From the NCBI GenBank assembly GCA_030667645.1, contig DAOUVM010000148.1, positions 1 through 6,594 on the forward strand: DNA of 6,594 nt, given 5' to 3'. This document shows, one piece after another, positions 5,517 to 6,594 of the stretch. The DNA comes from Ardenticatenales bacterium (GTDB taxonomy: Bacteria; Chloroflexota; Anaerolineae; Promineifilales; UBA4811). The first letter of the stretch is position 1; every line of letters begins with the position of its first letter. The position numbers and the translations under genes are program-made. Below the pieces are notes generated by a model. It did not search any database. It saw only the letters and a program-made list of their open reading frames with translations, and was not told the origin of the DNA.

Positions 5517-6341
5517 ATGGTCAGCTCGATTTACCTCCCGGAACCGGCCCGCATCTTGGACGTGCAGGAAATGACGACTCTAGAGAAGCTCTATACGCTC
5601 GAGTTTCTTGGCGGGCGTCCTCTGGGGCACAAGCCGGGGCAGTTTGTTGCAGTTTCCGCCCTGGGCATAGGCGAAGCCCCCATATCCATCAGCTCATCTC
5701 CCAGCCGGAGCAATGGAACCTTTGAGCTTTGCATACGCAAGGCGGGCGACTTGACCGGCGTGCTTCACCAGAAAAAGGCCGGGGACACTCTGGGAATCCG
5801 CGGCCCCTTTGGCCAAGGCTTTCCCCTCAAAAAGTTCCAGGGCAAGGATATCTTGTTCGCCCCTGGCGGGCTCGGATTGGCCCCTGCTCGCTCGGTGATC
5901 AACCAGGTACTGGATGAACGCGGGAAATACGGCCGGGTGACGATCCTCTATGGCGCGCGCACCCCGGCAGAACTGCTATTCAAGGATGAACTGAAAGAGT
6001 GGGAAAAGCGCGACGACGTGGACCTGCACGTTACCGTGGACCAGCCCGACGACAACTGGACTGGCAATGCCGGTGTTATCACCACGCTATTCGCCAAGGT
6101 GTCGGTATATCCGCGCAACACTGTTGCCATCACCATTGGACCTCCCGTCATGTACCGCTTTGTGTTGATGGAATTGCTGGGCAAAGGCATTCCGGAGACC
6201 AACATCTGGCTATCGCTCGAGCGGCGGATGAAGTGTGGCGTCGGCAAATGCGGTCATTGTCAGATAAACAACCTATATGCCTGTCAGTCTGGTCCTTCCT
6301 TCTCGTACGCCGAAATCAAAGCTGTGGAGGGTGCGATATGA
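5517..6341 (+). CDS. hydG: [NiFe]-hydrogenase gamma subunit, FAD/NAD(P)-binding reductase with 2Fe-2S cluster
   Basis: HydG is the flavin subunit through which group 3b hydrogenases exchange electrons with NAD(P)H; AsrB and the PyrK-type dihydroorotate dehydrogenase subunit are relatives. The protein is 274 residues. The N-terminal FAD-binding barrel has KPGQFVAVS, then GEAPISISSSP, the form this subfamily uses in place of the usual RxYS motif, and GPFGQGFP. The nucleotide-binding domain has APGGLGLAP at 115-123 and IGPPVMYR. The C-terminal [2Fe-2S] site is C240-x4-C245-x2-C248-x7-C256. All key residues are present and the order matches P. furiosus sulfhydrogenase I gamma. NAD versus NADP preference cannot be told from motifs. 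Its 3' end overlaps the hydD start (ATGA), implying translational coupling. ATG 5514 would add one residue. This is not the [FeFe]-hydrogenase maturase that is also called HydG. Confidence 0.92.
   Translation: MVSSIYLPEPARILDVQEMTTLEKLYTLEFLGGRPLGHKPGQFVAVSALGIGEAPISISSSPSRSNGTFELCIRKAGDLTGVLHQKKAGDTLGIRGPFGQGFPLKKFQGKDILFAPGGLGLAPARSVINQVLDERGKYGRVTILYGARTPAELLFKDELKEWEKRDDVDLHVTVDQPDDNWTGNAGVITTLFAKVSVYPRNTVAITIGPPVMYRFVLMELLGKGIPETNIWLSLERRMKCGVGKCGHCQINNLYACQSGPSFSYAEIKAVEGAI
6326..6331 (+). promoter_or_regulatory. Ribosome binding site for hydD inside hydG
   Basis: GGAGGG lies six bases before ATG 6338, within the last codons of hydG. With the ATGA stop/start overlap it confirms the hydD start and suggests coupled translation of the two subunits. 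Confidence 0.75.
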
Positions 6342-6594
6342 GTAAACCCAAGGTTGCCTTTTTCGATTTCACCTCCTGCGAAGGGTGCCAGCTCACCGTT
6401 CTGGATGCGCTTCAAACTCACCCGGAACTCTTGGATGCAGTTGAGATCGTCCAGTTCCGCGAGGCCATGAGCGAGAAAGGTGAGGATTATCAGATAGCCT
6501 TTGTCGAGGGATCGTTGGCCCGGCCGGCGGACGAGGAACGGCTGCGAGGCATCCGCGAAAAGGCAGGCCTCCTGGTGGCCCTGGGGTCCTGCGC
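6338..6594 (+). CDS. hydD: [NiFe]-hydrogenase small (delta) subunit, partial (right edge)
   Basis: This is the small subunit of a group 3b [NiFe]-hydrogenase, which carries [4Fe-4S] clusters that take electrons from the Ni-Fe site in the large subunit HydA. Only the first 85 codons are present; the reading frame is open at the window edge. The N-terminus has the proximal-cluster motif TSCEGCQ (C14, C17), then the FVEGS segment, and ends in LGSC with C85, the third expected cluster ligand. There is no twin-arginine signal, as expected for a cytoplasmic enzyme. The related NuoB-like 20 kDa subunit of respiratory complex I shares this fold, but the preceding hydB-hydG genes favour the hydrogenase. 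The rest of hydD and then hydA are expected beyond the edge. Confidence 0.9.
   Translation, partial: MSKPKVAFFDFTSCEGCQLTVLDALQTHPELLDAVEIVQFREAMSEKGEDYQIAFVEGSLARPADEERLRGIREKAGLLVALGSC

Noticed and set aside
1..6594. CRISPR array, insertion sequence or prophage attachment at the tRNA
   Set aside because: No regularly spaced direct repeats, no transposase or integrase fragments, and no second copy of the tRNA 3' end were seen.

Overview
The window is bacterial chromosome, moderately GC-rich, with every supported gene on the + strand. It carries a tRNA-Gln gene, a full-length glutaminyl-tRNA synthetase (glnS), a PrsW-family membrane protease gene broken by one frameshift, and the start of a [NiFe]-hydrogenase operon of the cytosolic NAD(P)-linked, sulfhydrogenase-like group 3b type. 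The taxon cannot be fixed from this stretch. A non-pathogenic anaerobic or facultative environmental bacterium is likely. The PrsW style and the hydrogenase type would fit Chloroflexota or a similar deep-branching phylum, but that is only an inference.

Layout. Positions 1-312 hold no recognisable gene. An extended -10 promoter (313-341) drives tRNA-Gln(CUG) (352-425), which is closed by a rho-independent terminator (430-468). Then comes a gene-free stretch of about 500 bases with a good TATAAT box and several inverted repeats, some mutually exclusive. It probably holds the promoter and leader of glnS (977-2674). A 240-base spacer contains a perfect 10-bp inverted repeat and leads to the prsW-like gene (2915-3917). 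That gene is readable from end to end only if one extra base at about 3420-3423 is ignored. A second gene-free stretch (3918-4451) precedes hydB (4461-5504), hydG (5517-6341) and hydD (from 6338, cut by the window edge).

How the genes fit together. The tRNA and GlnRS are natural partners: the enzyme charges this tRNA directly, and the tRNA has the U1-A72 pair, G73 and CUG anticodon expected of a GlnRS substrate. They look like separate transcription units because a terminator lies between them. The hyd genes form a tight operon (12-base gap, then an ATGA overlap). They encode the NAD(P)-side electron-transfer module (Fe-S beta subunit, FAD/NAD/2Fe-2S gamma subunit) and the hydrogenase small subunit; the catalytic large subunit hydA should lie just beyond the right edge. 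PrsW has no evident functional link to either neighbour.

I found no mobile element, CRISPR array or clearly undescribed system. The observations most worth checking are the prsW frameshift, the tRNA-Gln/glnS pairing with its structured intervening DNA, and the 10-bp inverted repeat before prsW.
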